A DNA stretch of 51,633 bases. It comes from Bacillus sp. AFS006103 (lineage in GTDB: Bacteria > Bacillota > Bacilli > Bacillales > Cytobacillaceae). Shown here piece by piece: positions 17,459 through 25,232 of this stretch (its first letter is position 1; each line of letters starts with the position of its first letter). The translations under genes and the position numbers were made by a program. Location of the stretch: assembly GCA_002559145.1 (NCBI GenBank), contig NTXX01000014.1, positions 1 through 51,633 of the forward strand. The letters are read 5' to 3'. Below the pieces are notes generated by a model. It was not told where the DNA came from. It did not search any database and saw only the letters and a program-made list of their open reading frames with translations.

Positions 17459-18061
17459 ATGAAACATATATTCAATAAGGGGAAAAATTCAACAAAACCA
17501 ACGCTATTATTGTTACATGGTACGGGAGGCAATGAATTAGATTTGCTGCCACTTGCAGGAATGATTGATGACGAGGCAAATGTGCTTAGCATACGCGGGA
17601 ATGTATTAGAAAATGGCATGCCACGGTTTTTCCGCAGATTAGCTGAAGGCGTTTTTGATGAAGAAGACCTTATTTTTCGAACAAAAGAATTAAATGAGTT
17701 TCTTGATGAAGTAGCGGAAAAGTATGGCTTTGACAGAGATAATATCATGGCAATTGGTTATTCGAATGGAGCAAATATAGCGGCAAGTCTATTATTTCAT
17801 TATCAACATGCTTTAAAAGGGGCGATCCTTCATCATCCAATGGTACCGAGAAGAGGAATGGATCTCCCTGATTTATCAGGGAAAACGGTGTTTATTGCAG
17901 CGGGAACAAACGATCCTATCTGTTCCCCAATGGAATCAACTGATTTACAATCATTATTAGAAAAGGCTAATGCAAAGGTAGAAATTCATTGGGAGAATCG
18001 AGGTCATCAATTAACCATGCAAGAGGTAGAAGCAGCGGCTCAATGGTATCGAGAATTATAA
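17459..18061 (+). CDS. mhqD: MhqD-like carboxylesterase (alpha/beta hydrolase)
   Basis: 200 residues of the phospholipase/carboxylesterase family. LLLLHGTGGNELDLLPLA gives the oxyanion region, AIGYSNGANIAAS the nucleophile Ser, AAGTNDPICSP the Asp, and ENRGHQLTMQEV the His. B. subtilis MhqD, of near-equal length, belongs to the methyl-hydroquinone detoxification regulon. GGAGGG sits nine bases before the ATG at 17459. The neighbours (flavin reductase, azoreductase, pirin, MhqR-type operators) agree with such a role, though the substrate is not shown. Confidence 0.82.
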   Translation: MKHIFNKGKNSTKPTLLLLHGTGGNELDLLPLAGMIDDEANVLSIRGNVLENGMPRFFRRLAEGVFDEEDLIFRTKELNEFLDEVAEKYGFDRDNIMAIGYSNGANIAASLLFHYQHALKGAILHHPMVPRRGMDLPDLSGKTVFIAAGTNDPICSPMESTDLQSLLEKANAKVEIHWENRGHQLTMQEVEAAAQWYREL

Positions 18062-18105
18062 CAGGCCATAAGGAATACTTAAAAAAATTGATCAGATGGA
18101 ATTAA

Positions 18106-18139
18106 AAAGTCTGATGGGATTCTCATCCCATCAGACTTT
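18106..18139. terminator. Bidirectional terminator between convergent genes
   Basis: Perfect 14-bp arms AAAGTCTGATGGGA / TCCCATCAGACTTT (18106-18119 and 18126-18139). It lies between the mhqD-like and pirin genes. Confidence 0.85.
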
Positions 18140-18154
18140 GTTCTATTGCCCGAA

Positions 18155-18856
18155 CTAGTTCGCTTTTTTCATTTCGATAAGCAAAATATGCGACGTTTTC
18201 TCGGCCCGTATTGTCATATCTTCTTCAACAACCTCTAATCCATCTCTATCAGAGAGTTCTATACCGTTTATGAGTGAAGTTCCTTCTATTTGAACTAAAT
18301 AAGCCTGCCTACCTACACTCACCGGAAAGCTTATTTCCTTTCCTTGCTGCAACTCCAAGGAGTAAATATTTGCGTCTTGGTTAATTTTAATTGGAGCATC
18401 GCCGTCTAATCCTGAAACCATGTGCAGCCAATTATTTTTTCGATCATCCCAATTAAATCTAAAATCACCATAGGCTGGTGTATGACCATATTTGTCTGGT
18501 AAAATCCAAATTTGTAAAAACCTTGATGTATCTTCTCCTAAATTATGCTCACTATGAAGCACACCTGTTCCTGCACTCATATATTGAACTTGTCCGCGTG
18601 TTATGGTATTTTTATTGCCCATGTTATCACCATGGGTCAATTCACCATTCACCACATAGGATATGATTTCCATATTTTTATGTGGATGTGTTCCAAATCC
18701 TGTTTGGGGATTAATTAAATCATCATTGATTACTCGTAACACCCCGAATTGAATATTTTCTGGATTATAATATTCTGCAAATGAAAAGTGAAATTTACTT
18801 CTTAACCAACCGTGATTACTAGAACCCATCGTTTTACTGTCCATTTTTCTTAACAT
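18155..18856 (-). CDS. Pirin family protein (bicupin, YhhW type)
   Basis: About 233 residues with two cupin halves. The first holds FGTHPHKNMEIISYVV, the metal ligands (His, His, His/Glu), and YMSAGTGVLHSEHN. Pirins of this type bind a metal ion and can act as quercetin dioxygenases or redox sensors. The ATG at 18856 has GGGAGAG upstream; the ATG at 18871 would cover that site. The gene is divergent from azoR and has an excellent promoter with an operator at its start point. Confidence 0.88.
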   Translation of the reverse strand: MLRKMDSKTMGSSNHGWLRSKFHFSFAEYYNPENIQFGVLRVINDDLINPQTGFGTHPHKNMEIISYVVNGELTHGDNMGNKNTITRGQVQYMSAGTGVLHSEHNLGEDTSRFLQIWILPDKYGHTPAYGDFRFNWDDRKNNWLHMVSGLDGDAPIKINQDANIYSLELQQGKEISFPVSVGRQAYLVQIEGTSLINGIELSDRDGLEVVEEDMTIRAEKTSHILLIEMKKAN

Positions 18857-18895
18857 AATATACTCTCCCATCTATTGAAAAATTAAAGTACGAAT

Positions 18896-18943
18896 TTATC
18901 TTGAATTCGAGATAATCATATATTCTATATGGTCTAGTGTCAA
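18896..18943 (-). promoter_or_regulatory. Pirin promoter with MhqR-type palindromic operator
   Basis: On the minus strand TTGACA (18938-18943), 17 bp, TATGAT (18915-18920) form a near-consensus promoter. Directly downstream at +1 lies a 20-bp near-perfect palindrome (18896-18915) with arms TTATCT and AGATAA around TGAATTCG. It matches the MhqR box known from B. subtilis (ATCT-cgaAtTCg-AGAT). Confidence 0.75.
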
Positions 18944-19036
18944 CGTAAATATTCTAGAGCAAACATCATTAGCTATTCTAATAGAATAATATATATTGGA
19001 AGCGGAGAAGAGGAAATATATCCTAATAGAGTTCTA

Positions 19037-19080
19037 TTGACAAGTATAGTATATTATTATATTATTAATTCAAGATAAAT
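19037..19080 (+). promoter_or_regulatory. azoR promoter with a degenerate copy of the same operator
   Basis: TTGACA (19037-19042), 17 bp, TATTAT (19060-19065). AATTCAAGATAAAT (19067-19080) follows at the expected +1, matching the right half of the pirin operator; the left half is degenerate. Confidence 0.65.
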
Positions 19081-19128
19081 GATTTGAAGATAATAAAATT
19101 AAATGTAAATAAAAGGAGAATAATATAA

Positions 19129-19761
19129 ATGAATGTATTAGTAGTTAAAGCAAATAATCGTCCAGCTTCAGAGGCTATTTCAAGTAAGATGTATGAAACC
19201 TTTATGGAAAATTTAGAGGGTGTAAATGTCACTACTTTCGATGTTTTCGCTGAAGATATGCCTTACTTTGGCCAGGATTTATTCAACGCTTTTGGTAAAT
19301 TAGAATCAGGTGAAGAAATGACGGATTTAGAAAAACGTCTTCTTGCTGCAAAACAAAAAGCAATGGATGCCCTAACAGCTGCTGACTTAGTTGTTTTCGC
19401 ATTCCCATTATGGAACTTAACCATCCCAGCACCATTACAAACGTTTATTGATTATGTATACCAAGCTGGTTTCACTTTCAAGTACGATGAAAATGGACAA
19501 GCAGTACAATTAATGACACACAAAAAAGCGATTATCCTAAATGCACGCGGCGGCGTTTACTCAACACCAGAAGCAGCACCAATGGAAATGGCCGCTTCTT
19601 ATATCAGAAACGTTGTCGGTTTAGTATTCGGTATGGAAATCGTCGATGAAGTAATTATCGAAGGCCATAATGCAATGCCAGCACAAGCCGAAACGATTAT
19701 CGCTGAAGGACTAGAAAAAGTAAAAAAAGCAGCAAAGAATTTATCAGCAGTCGCTGTTTAA
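19129..19761 (+). CDS. azoR: FMN-dependent NADH:azoreductase / quinone reductase
   Basis: 210 residues, flavodoxin-like. Motifs are VKANNRPASEAISSKMYETF (N-terminal phosphate loop), FAFPLWNLTIPAPLQTFIDY (FMN contact), and KKAIILNARGGVYS. AzoR enzymes reduce azo dyes and quinones by two electrons from NADH; in B. subtilis azoR2 is MhqR-controlled. AAAAGGAG precedes the ATG. It stands alone with its own promoter and terminator, divergent from pirin. Confidence 0.93.
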   Translation: MNVLVVKANNRPASEAISSKMYETFMENLEGVNVTTFDVFAEDMPYFGQDLFNAFGKLESGEEMTDLEKRLLAAKQKAMDALTAADLVVFAFPLWNLTIPAPLQTFIDYVYQAGFTFKYDENGQAVQLMTHKKAIILNARGGVYSTPEAAPMEMAASYIRNVVGLVFGMEIVDEVIIEGHNAMPAQAETIIAEGLEKVKKAAKNLSAVAV

Positions 19762-19784
19762 TAACTAAATAAGCCTATGAAGTA

Positions 19785-19823
19785 AAAATAAAGGAGCTTG
19801 AATTTTTCAGGCTTCTTTATTTT
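19785..19823 (+). terminator. Terminator of azoR
   Basis: AAAATAAAGGAGC (19785-19797) pairs with GCTTCTTTATTTT (19811-19823), one wobble pair, followed by T-rich sequence. Confidence 0.78.
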
Positions 19824-19890
19824 TATCTATTTATTGACATTTATCAGCTAGCCGCCCCCACAAGTAAAGAAGGTTTGCACTTTTAATTAT

Positions 19891-19905
19891 TGGTGCCTGA
19901 CACCA
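19891..19905. repeat. Single copy of the TGGTGCCTGACACCA motif
   Basis: TGGTGCCTGACACCA, a near palindrome, in the gap between azoR and the SEC-C gene. It is the same core as in the hairpin at 2491. Confidence 0.7.
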
Positions 19906-19998
19906 TTTTATTCGATAATGGAGAGAATCCTTTGGTGATGGTGCTCGAAATCAAATATAATAAAAGAATGAGAAATATTAGGTGAAGGGACTGATAGT

Positions 19999-21162
19999 AT
20001 GACCTTTTTAGAAAAAATAAAACCGCACTTAATTAGTAATGATGTTTTAATTCAAGAAATAGTGCTACATGCATTACACGATTATCCCAACGTCCCAGAA
20101 GAGTGGACGATAGAATTATTGAAGGAAGCTTTTAAAAACAAGGACAAGCTCTCCTCTATTTTAATCTATATAGAAAACATGAAAATCAATGAAGACGCTG
20201 TTAAGGTTCTGCTAGAAAATATTCCTTTGATGGACAAGACCAAGATCCATTTAGCAGTTAATTTATTAAACCGTATGGACCCTGAGCTTGCATTAAAATA
20301 TAAAGAGCCACTCCAAGGGTACATTAGTGAGGATAGTTGGTCATTATATGAACTCATAATGAATGGGACAGAGGATGAAGTTTTCAAGGAGTTTTTAAAA
20401 ACAATCAATACCCTTGACCATGCCGAAACCTTTCAACATCCTATTTACATAAAAGCAAAAAAACTAGCCGCATGCATCGTTCAAAATGGCTGGATTACAG
20501 AAGATGAAATAGAAGTGATTCTTCAAAAGGAATTAAACGAACAATGGTTTACATATAATGGGATTCTCACGGTTTATATGATTGGATTAATGAAAATAGA
20601 AAAGCATATTCCCTTAGTAGCTAGTTTCTTGGACCATGATGATGATATCTTGTTAGAAGAAGTTGCATCAGCGTTAATTGGGTTTCAATCGGATGCTGTT
20701 GTTGACGCAGTGGGTCCTTATTTAAAGAAATCAAATTCGATTATTTTTGCTTGTTCTGTTATAGAAAATATTAAATCTGACCAGGCAATTCAAGTTTTAA
20801 GAGAGGCTTATCATTATTCAGATGAACTGGAAGACCAGGATCTACTGATTGAAGCTCTCTGTCATCAGCTTTCTAAAGAGGCACTTCCAGAAATTAGTGA
20901 TCATATGAAAAAAGAATACACCTCAAGCCTGGTTGATATAGAACAGGTCGTTTATAGCTATTATTCTATATTAGGCGTGCAACATCCAGAATTAATGGAT
21001 TGGAAACTGGCAGCACTAGAAAGAGAAATAGAATTTAGAAATGCAAGTAAACAGGGTGGAAGTCCTCAAAATGGTCCTATCTTAAAGGAAAATAAAGTAG
21101 GTCGAAATGATCCATGTCCGTGCGGAAGCGGCAAAAAATATAAAAAATGTTGCGGCAAATAA
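19999..21162 (+). CDS. HEAT-like helical protein with C-terminal SEC-C zinc motif
   Basis: 387 residues. Most of the protein is alpha-helical with repeat-like spacing. The last 20 residues carry [19 protein letters not shown], the SEC-C zinc-binding motif first seen at the SecA C terminus. SEC-C tails often mediate contact with ribosomes, SecB or other partners; the role here is unknown. An ATG follows GGTGAAGGG. The stop is 16 bp before the next gene, so the two are likely co-transcribed. Confidence 0.85.
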   Translation: MTFLEKIKPHLISNDVLIQEIVLHALHDYPNVPEEWTIELLKEAFKNKDKLSSILIYIENMKINEDAVKVLLENIPLMDKTKIHLAVNLLNRMDPELALKYKEPLQGYISEDSWSLYELIMNGTEDEVFKEFLKTINTLDHAETFQHPIYIKAKKLAACIVQNGWITEDEIEVILQKELNEQWFTYNGILTVYMIGLMKIEKHIPLVASFLDHDDDILLEEVASALIGFQSDAVVDAVGPYLKKSNSIIFACSVIENIKSDQAIQVLREAYHYSDELEDQDLLIEALCHQLSKEALPEISDHMKKEYTSSLVDIEQVVYSYYSILGVQHPELMDWKLAALEREIEFRNASKQGGSPQNGPILKENKVGRNDPCPCGSGKKYKKCCGK

Positions 21163-21178
21163 AGGAGAAGAGAGTGCG

Positions 21179-22168
21179 ATGAAGTTGGATAAAGTTCGTT
21201 GGGGAATTATCGGATGCGGTGATGTAACGGAAGTGAAAAGTGGTCCGGCATTTCAAAAAATTAACCATTCTGAATTGGTTGCCGTGATGAGAAGAACGGG
21301 AGCCCTAGCTAGAGATTATGCAAAAAGGCATAATATTCCAAAATGGTACGATAATGCGGATGAACTAATAAACGATCCTGAAGTAGATGCGGTTTATATT
21401 GCCACACCCCCAGGATCGCATAAAGAATATACAATCAAGGCAGCCAAGGCTGGTAAACCAGTATATGTAGAAAAGCCAATGGCACGAAATTTTGAAGAAT
21501 GTCAAGAAATGATCGCTGATTGCGAGGAGGCAGGAGTGCCATTATATGTTGCATACTACCGCAGGGCACAGCAGCGCTTTTTAAAAATAAAAGAGCTGTT
21601 GGAGAATGGGGAAGTTGGAGATGTTAGATTTGTATCATCGACGCAGTATCAAAAAGCATCCCCGGATGTATTGGACCCGCAAAATTTACCTTGGCGGGTT
21701 CAACCCGAATTGGCAGGCGGGGGACTATTTTATGATTTAGCCAGCCATACACTCGACATATTGGATTTTTTGCTCGGACCAATTACCTCTGTGCAGGGTT
21801 TTGCTTCGAATCAAGCGGACTATTATCGTGCCGAAGATATCGTCACAGGCACTTATAGGTTTGAATCAGGTATTCATGGTGTTGGAAATTGGTGTTTTAC
21901 TGCTTTTGAAGATGTCGATGTCAATGAAATCGTGGGAAGCAAAGGGAAAATCACCTTTTCCACTTTCGGAAACGATCCCATCGTATTGACAACAACACGT
22001 GGAACGGAGCAATGGAGTTTCGAACCACCGGAGCACGTCCATCAACCCCTTGTCGAAACCATTGTGGCAGACTTAACAACTGGTAGTTCTCAGTGCCCAA
22101 GTTGTGGAGTTTCAGGTGCCAGAACAAACTGGGTCATGGGTGAACTAGTGAAGAATTATTATTTGTAG
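21179..22168 (+). CDS. Gfo/Idh/MocA family oxidoreductase
   Basis: 329 residues. The N-terminal Rossmann domain starts WGIIGCGDVTEVKSGPAF, then ADELINDPEVDAVYIATPPG and the YVEKPMARNFEEC motif with the conserved EKP lysine. The C-terminal domain contains AGGGLFYDLASHTLDILDFL with the catalytic His. Members oxidise or reduce sugars and inositols with NAD(P). AAAGGAGAAG precedes the ATG at 21179; an earlier in-frame ATG lies inside the upstream gene. A CPSC pair near residue 307 is unusual for this family. Confidence 0.9.
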   Translation: MKLDKVRWGIIGCGDVTEVKSGPAFQKINHSELVAVMRRTGALARDYAKRHNIPKWYDNADELINDPEVDAVYIATPPGSHKEYTIKAAKAGKPVYVEKPMARNFEECQEMIADCEEAGVPLYVAYYRRAQQRFLKIKELLENGEVGDVRFVSSTQYQKASPDVLDPQNLPWRVQPELAGGGLFYDLASHTLDILDFLLGPITSVQGFASNQADYYRAEDIVTGTYRFESGIHGVGNWCFTAFEDVDVNEIVGSKGKITFSTFGNDPIVLTTTRGTEQWSFEPPEHVHQPLVETIVADLTTGSSQCPSCGVSGARTNWVMGELVKNYYL

Positions 22169-22243
22169 TATTGGATTAGGATCTACCTAAAGCGGTGGGT
22201 TCTAATTTTTTATCCAGAGTGTACGGGCCTTTCAGAGCATGGA

Positions 22244-22261
22244 TGGTACCTGACACTTTTT
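22244..22261. repeat. Degenerate TGGTRCCTGACAC motif with T-run
   Basis: TGGTACCTGACAC followed by TTTTTTT, a variant of the dispersed motif at 2491, 19891, 44357 and 51621. Confidence 0.6.
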
Positions 22262-22287
22262 TTATTGAATTCAGTGTTTTTAAGTTA

Positions 22288-22301
22288 TGTAAGCGCATAC
22301 A
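22288..22301. promoter_or_regulatory. cre-like CcpA site
   Basis: TGTAAGCGCATACA matches the CcpA consensus TGWAARCGYTWNCW in 13 of 14 positions. It lies 23 bp upstream of the small zinc-ribbon gene and about 750 bp from the Crh-like gene. Confidence 0.5.
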
Positions 22302-22323
22302 TTTATAAGGAGCACTGGAGGTG

Positions 22324-22500
22324 ATGTTGTTGATTTATCCTTATGGGAATGACTATATCAAATACTTAAATGATAAAGGATCACATGGCATCACGTATGA
22401 ACAATGGAAATTTAAAAATGGTAAACAATACTCAGATAAGTGCAGACAATGCGGACACGGGAAAGACCGCTTACAACCTTGTCCAAAGTGTAATTATTAA
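22324..22500 (+). CDS. Small zinc-ribbon protein, 56-58 residues
   Basis: Not a recognised family. The product contains IYPYGNDYIKYLNDKGSHGI and ends DKCRQCGHGKDRLQPCPKCN, with two Cys-x2-Cys pairs as in a zinc ribbon or rubredoxin-like knuckle. GGAGG at 22317-22321 is 2 bp from the ATG but 8 bp from a TTG at 22330, so the TTG (56 residues) may be the true start. A terminator hairpin overlaps the stop codon, which supports a real transcript end. Confidence 0.65.
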   Translation: MLLIYPYGNDYIKYLNDKGSHGITYEQWKFKNGKQYSDKCRQCGHGKDRLQPCPKCNY

Positions 22501-22519
22501 ACGCCTTTAGGCGTTTTTT
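22499..22519 (+). terminator. Terminator overlapping the stop of the zinc-ribbon gene
   Basis: AAACGCC TTTA GGCGTTT followed by TTTC; the first two bases belong to the TAA stop. Confidence 0.85.
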
Positions 22520-22583
22520 CTTTTTTGGATCTGCTAAAAAGAATATTCGCTGATAGATTGTGTGAACGCTAAGAGAAACCGCC

Positions 22584-22682
22584 ATTCGCCCATTGAATAA
22601 AAGAATTCGCCCATAAAAAGTAAAAATTCGCCCATTAATTACAAGATCCGCCCATTAAATGTGGAAATTCGCCCATTAAATC
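22584..22682. repeat. Five-unit repeat of ATTCGCCCATTAA with 21-bp period
   Basis: ATTCGCCCA (one copy ATCCGCCCA) starts at 22584, 22605, 22626, 22646 and 22667, spacing 21, 21, 20 and 21 bp. The other ~10 bases of each unit vary and are A-rich. It lies between two convergent genes. The same repeat occurs in reverse orientation at 40648-40765. Confidence 0.85.
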
Positions 22683-22729
22683 GAAAAACTGCATAAATAA
22701 GCCAAATTTTTATCATTCAAGTTAGAAAT

Positions 22730-22784
22730 AGAAACAAGGGGGAATCGCTGTTTGACCGATTTGCGACAAAATCCCCTCGTTTCT
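22730..22784 (-). terminator. Long imperfect hairpin after the Crh-like gene
   Basis: AGAAACAAGGGG (22730-22741) faces CCCCTCGTTTCT (22773-22784) with one mismatch, and an inner TCGC/GCGA stem. The U-run on the minus strand is weak. Confidence 0.5.
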
Positions 22785-22797
22785 ATTAAAAAAACTC

Positions 22798-23055
22798 CTA
22801 TTCTATCATTTCTAAGGTTTGAATTATCTCTTGAAGTGCTTCTATTTCATCGTCCCCGGAAGCCTCTAATATGATTTCTGCCCGTTTAGGAATTGCTAAC
22901 GATAACACGCCGAGGACTGATTTTACATTGACTTTTCGTCCTTTGTAAGTAAGAAAAATATCTGCATTAAATCGCGAAGCATTCTGAACTAATTTATTGA
23001 CCGGCTGAGCATATAAACCTGCATTTCTGTTAATTGTTACAGTTTGTTGTATCAT
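22798..23055 (-). CDS. Crh-like HPr paralogue lacking the phosphorylatable His
   Basis: 85 residues, the same length as Crh, and alignable without gaps to HPr/Crh. The HPr active-site motif GLHARPA is here GLYAQPV, so His15 is Tyr and Arg17 is Gln; transfer of phosphate from PEP via Enzyme I is not possible. The Ser46 kinase site is kept in VNVKSVLGVLSLAIP. This pattern suggests a CcpA co-effector phosphorylated by HPr kinase. GGGAGG precedes the ATG at 23055; an upstream in-frame start lacks support. It is not in the usual yvcJKL-crh context. Confidence 0.85.
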   Translation of the reverse strand: MIQQTVTINRNAGLYAQPVNKLVQNASRFNADIFLTYKGRKVNVKSVLGVLSLAIPKRAEIILEASGDDEIEALQEIIQTLEMIE

Positions 23056-23484
23056 AATTAACCTCCCTGGTGAGCTTTTGTAGAACATGTAAGTAATACA
23101 TATCTCTTATGTATGAAACTACCTTTTAAAAAATGCTCTGCTTGAATCAATAAGGGCCAATTTATGTGGAAGTTCTCGCTTTTTATTTTACAGTCAAAAT
23201 TAAACAGAACCCTAGGCACCTTGAATACTATGAATTTGAATACTGGTGATGGGGTATATTTAGCCGGTTAAATGATTTCCTGAATGTCAATCCAATCTGG
23301 TTCAGAAGATAAATCCCCCCCTAGATAATGACTTAGGCAGACTATGACATTATTCTTATCTATTTTACATATTTAACCTAATTTTACGGAATAGTAGTAT
23401 ATTTTGCCTGAAATTTCATGTGCATAAGATATAAAAATATGAATCCACTTCAAAAAAGGGTTAATGCAGGAATAAACTAGGTAA

Positions 23485-23524
23485 ATTGTCACTATTTGAC
23501 AATTCGACAGCGTATTAATATAAT
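23485..23524 (+). promoter_or_regulatory. Consensus promoter of glnQHMP with overlapping inverted repeat
   Basis: TTGACA (23496-23501), exactly 17 bp, TATAAT (23519-23524). ATTGTCA (23485-23491) and TGACAAT (23497-23503) form a perfect 7-bp inverted repeat over the -35, a likely operator. The remaining gap from 23089 to 23480 shows no gene or recognised RNA element. Confidence 0.75.
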
Positions 23525-23593
23525 TTAACTTATTCTGAAAATTTCCAAAAGTGGAATTCGTGTATTTAATAGGTTTTTATCAGGAGGTTTGAA

Positions 23594-24322
23594 ATGATTG
23601 AATTTAAGCAGGTAAATAAGTTCTATGGGGATTTTCATGTCTTAAAGGATATTAATCTCACAATCAACCAAGGGGAAGTAGTCGTCGTAATAGGTCCTTC
23701 CGGTTCAGGAAAAAGTACCTTGTTGCGCTGTATCAACCATCTTGAAACAATCACTGACGGGACACTCACCGTAAATGAGATATCAGTAGGGGATAAAAAA
23801 ACAGATATCAATAAGCTAAGGCGAAATATCGGCATGGTTTTTCAGCATTTCTATTTGTATCCCCACAAAACAGTGATTGAAAATATTACTCTAGCTCCCA
23901 TGAAAGTATTGGGCCAACCCGAAAAAGAGGCTAAGGATACTGCCAAGCATTATCTGGCAAAGGTAGGCATATTAGATAAGGCCGAATCTTATCCTTCCCA
24001 GCTTTCGGGTGGTCAGCAGCAGCGTGTAGCCATCGCTCGCGGCCTTGCAATGAAACCGGAAATCATGCTTTTCGATGAACCAACCTCAGCACTCGATCCC
24101 GAAATGATCGGCGAGGTATTAGATGTAATGAAAGCACTCGCCAAAGAAGGGATGACCATGGTCGTGGTGACCCACGAAATGGGCTTTGCCAGGGAAGTTG
24201 CAGACCGAATCGTTTTTATGGATGAGGGGCGAATATTAGAAGAAGCAATTCCGGCTGAATTTTATGAGAACCCGCGTGAAGAACGTGCTCGATTATTCCT
24301 CAGCCGTATATTAAATCATTAA
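23594..24322 (+). CDS. glnQ: Polar amino acid ABC transporter ATPase
   Basis: 242 residues with Walker [13 protein letters not shown]-loop [11 protein letters not shown], signature [19 protein letters not shown], Walker [15 protein letters not shown] and the H-loop [10 protein letters not shown]. It energises uptake of glutamine or a related polar amino acid. The gene order ATPase, binding protein, permease, permease is that of B. subtilis glnQHMP. CAGGAGG precedes the ATG. It is the first gene after a consensus promoter. Confidence 0.9.
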   Translation: MIEFKQVNKFYGDFHVLKDINLTINQGEVVVVIGPSGSGKSTLLRCINHLETITDGTLTVNEISVGDKKTDINKLRRNIGMVFQHFYLYPHKTVIENITLAPMKVLGQPEKEAKDTAKHYLAKVGILDKAESYPSQLSGGQQQRVAIARGLAMKPEIMLFDEPTSALDPEMIGEVLDVMKALAKEGMTMVVVTHEMGFAREVADRIVFMDEGRILEEAIPAEFYENPREERARLFLSRILNH

Positions 24323-24336
24323 ATGGAGGTAAAGGA

Positions 24337-25143
24337 ATGTTCAAAAGAAAGAATCTCGTAAAAATGGCTTTAGTATCAACAATGGCGGCATTATTGCTTG
24401 CAGGTTGCGGCGGGAACAAGGCTTCTAATGAAGGAAGTAAGGATGTACTTGCCCAGATTAAAGAAGATAAAAAAATTGTGTTTGGCGTAAAACATGACAC
24501 TCGTTTGTTTGGATTGAAAAATCCTTCAACAGGTGAGGTAGAAGGGTTTGATATTGACCTTTCTAAGGCACTGGCAGAAGAAATGTTTGGCAAGGATGTT
24601 AAGCCTGAGTATGTGGAGGTTACATCGAAAACAAGGGTAGGTCTTCTAAATAATGGGAAAGTTGATGCGGTTGTCGCGACGATGACCATAAACGAAGAAC
24701 GTAAAAAAGAAGTCGATTTTACGGATGTATATTTTGATGCCGGACAATCATTGCTAGTGAAAAAAGGCAGCAAGATTAAGAGTATTGAAGACTTAAAAAA
24801 GGGAACGAAGGTACTTGCTGTTAAAGGCTCGACCTCATCAGTAAATATCCGTGAAAAAGCTCCTGAAACAACCGTACTTGAATTCGAAAACTATGCGGAA
24901 GCTTTTACAGCCTTAAAGTCAGGTAAGGGTGACGCCCTGACCACAGATGATGCAATTCTTTATGGGATGGCAGAAGAAGATCCGTCATTTGAACTAGTCG
25001 GAGGAACGTTCACAAAAGAGCCTTATGGAATAGCTGTTAAAAAAGGCAATCAAGCGCTTGTCGATGAGCTGAATAAAGCTTTAAAAAGTCTGAAGGATTC
25101 AGGGAAGTACGATGAAATTAAGAATAAATGGATTAAAAATTAA
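24337..25143 (+). CDS. glnH: Amino acid ABC transporter substrate-binding lipoprotein
   Basis: 268 residues. Signal peptide with lipobox LLLAGCGG (Cys at about residue 24). The mature part is a family 3 binding protein: FGVKHDTRLFGLKNPSTGEV, EGFDIDLSKALAEEMFG, and VDAVVATMTINEERKKEVDF. It captures a polar amino acid outside the membrane for the two permeases downstream. Specificity for glutamine is inferred from gene order. It starts 14 bp after the ATPase gene, and GGAGG precedes the ATG. Confidence 0.9.
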   Translation: MFKRKNLVKMALVSTMAALLLAGCGGNKASNEGSKDVLAQIKEDKKIVFGVKHDTRLFGLKNPSTGEVEGFDIDLSKALAEEMFGKDVKPEYVEVTSKTRVGLLNNGKVDAVVATMTINEERKKEVDFTDVYFDAGQSLLVKKGSKIKSIEDLKKGTKVLAVKGSTSSVNIREKAPETTVLEFENYAEAFTALKSGKGDALTTDDAILYGMAEEDPSFELVGGTFTKEPYGIAVKKGNQALVDELNKALKSLKDSGKYDEIKNKWIKN

Positions 25144-25171
25144 TTATTTATAACTGGTTTCATGTCAGGTT

Positions 25172-25206
25172 GAGCAGTGCCTGTCCTCAAGGTGACGGGC
25201 CTGCTC
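25172..25206 (+). other. Intra-operon mRNA hairpin between glnH and glnM
   Basis: GAGCAG-T-GCCTGTC pairs with GACGGGC-CTGCTC across an 8-nt loop. There is no U-run, so it is more likely a stabiliser of the upstream mRNA or a partial attenuator than a full terminator. This would favour high binding-protein output. Confidence 0.65.
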
Positions 25207-25232
25207 ATTCTGATGAATTAGGAGGAGATCGT

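Noticed and set aside
21107..21178. Earlier in-frame start for the Gfo/Idh/MocA gene
   Set aside because: It lies inside the SEC-C gene and lacks a ribosome binding site; AAAGGAG marks the ATG at 21179.
22584..22682. Regularly spaced repeats resembling a CRISPR array
   Set aside because: Cores are about 11 bp and spacers about 10 bp, far too short, and no cas gene is near.
23485..23503. TnrA/GlnR box upstream of glnQ
   Set aside because: The inverted repeat has a 5-bp spacer and does not fit TGTNA-N7-TNACA.
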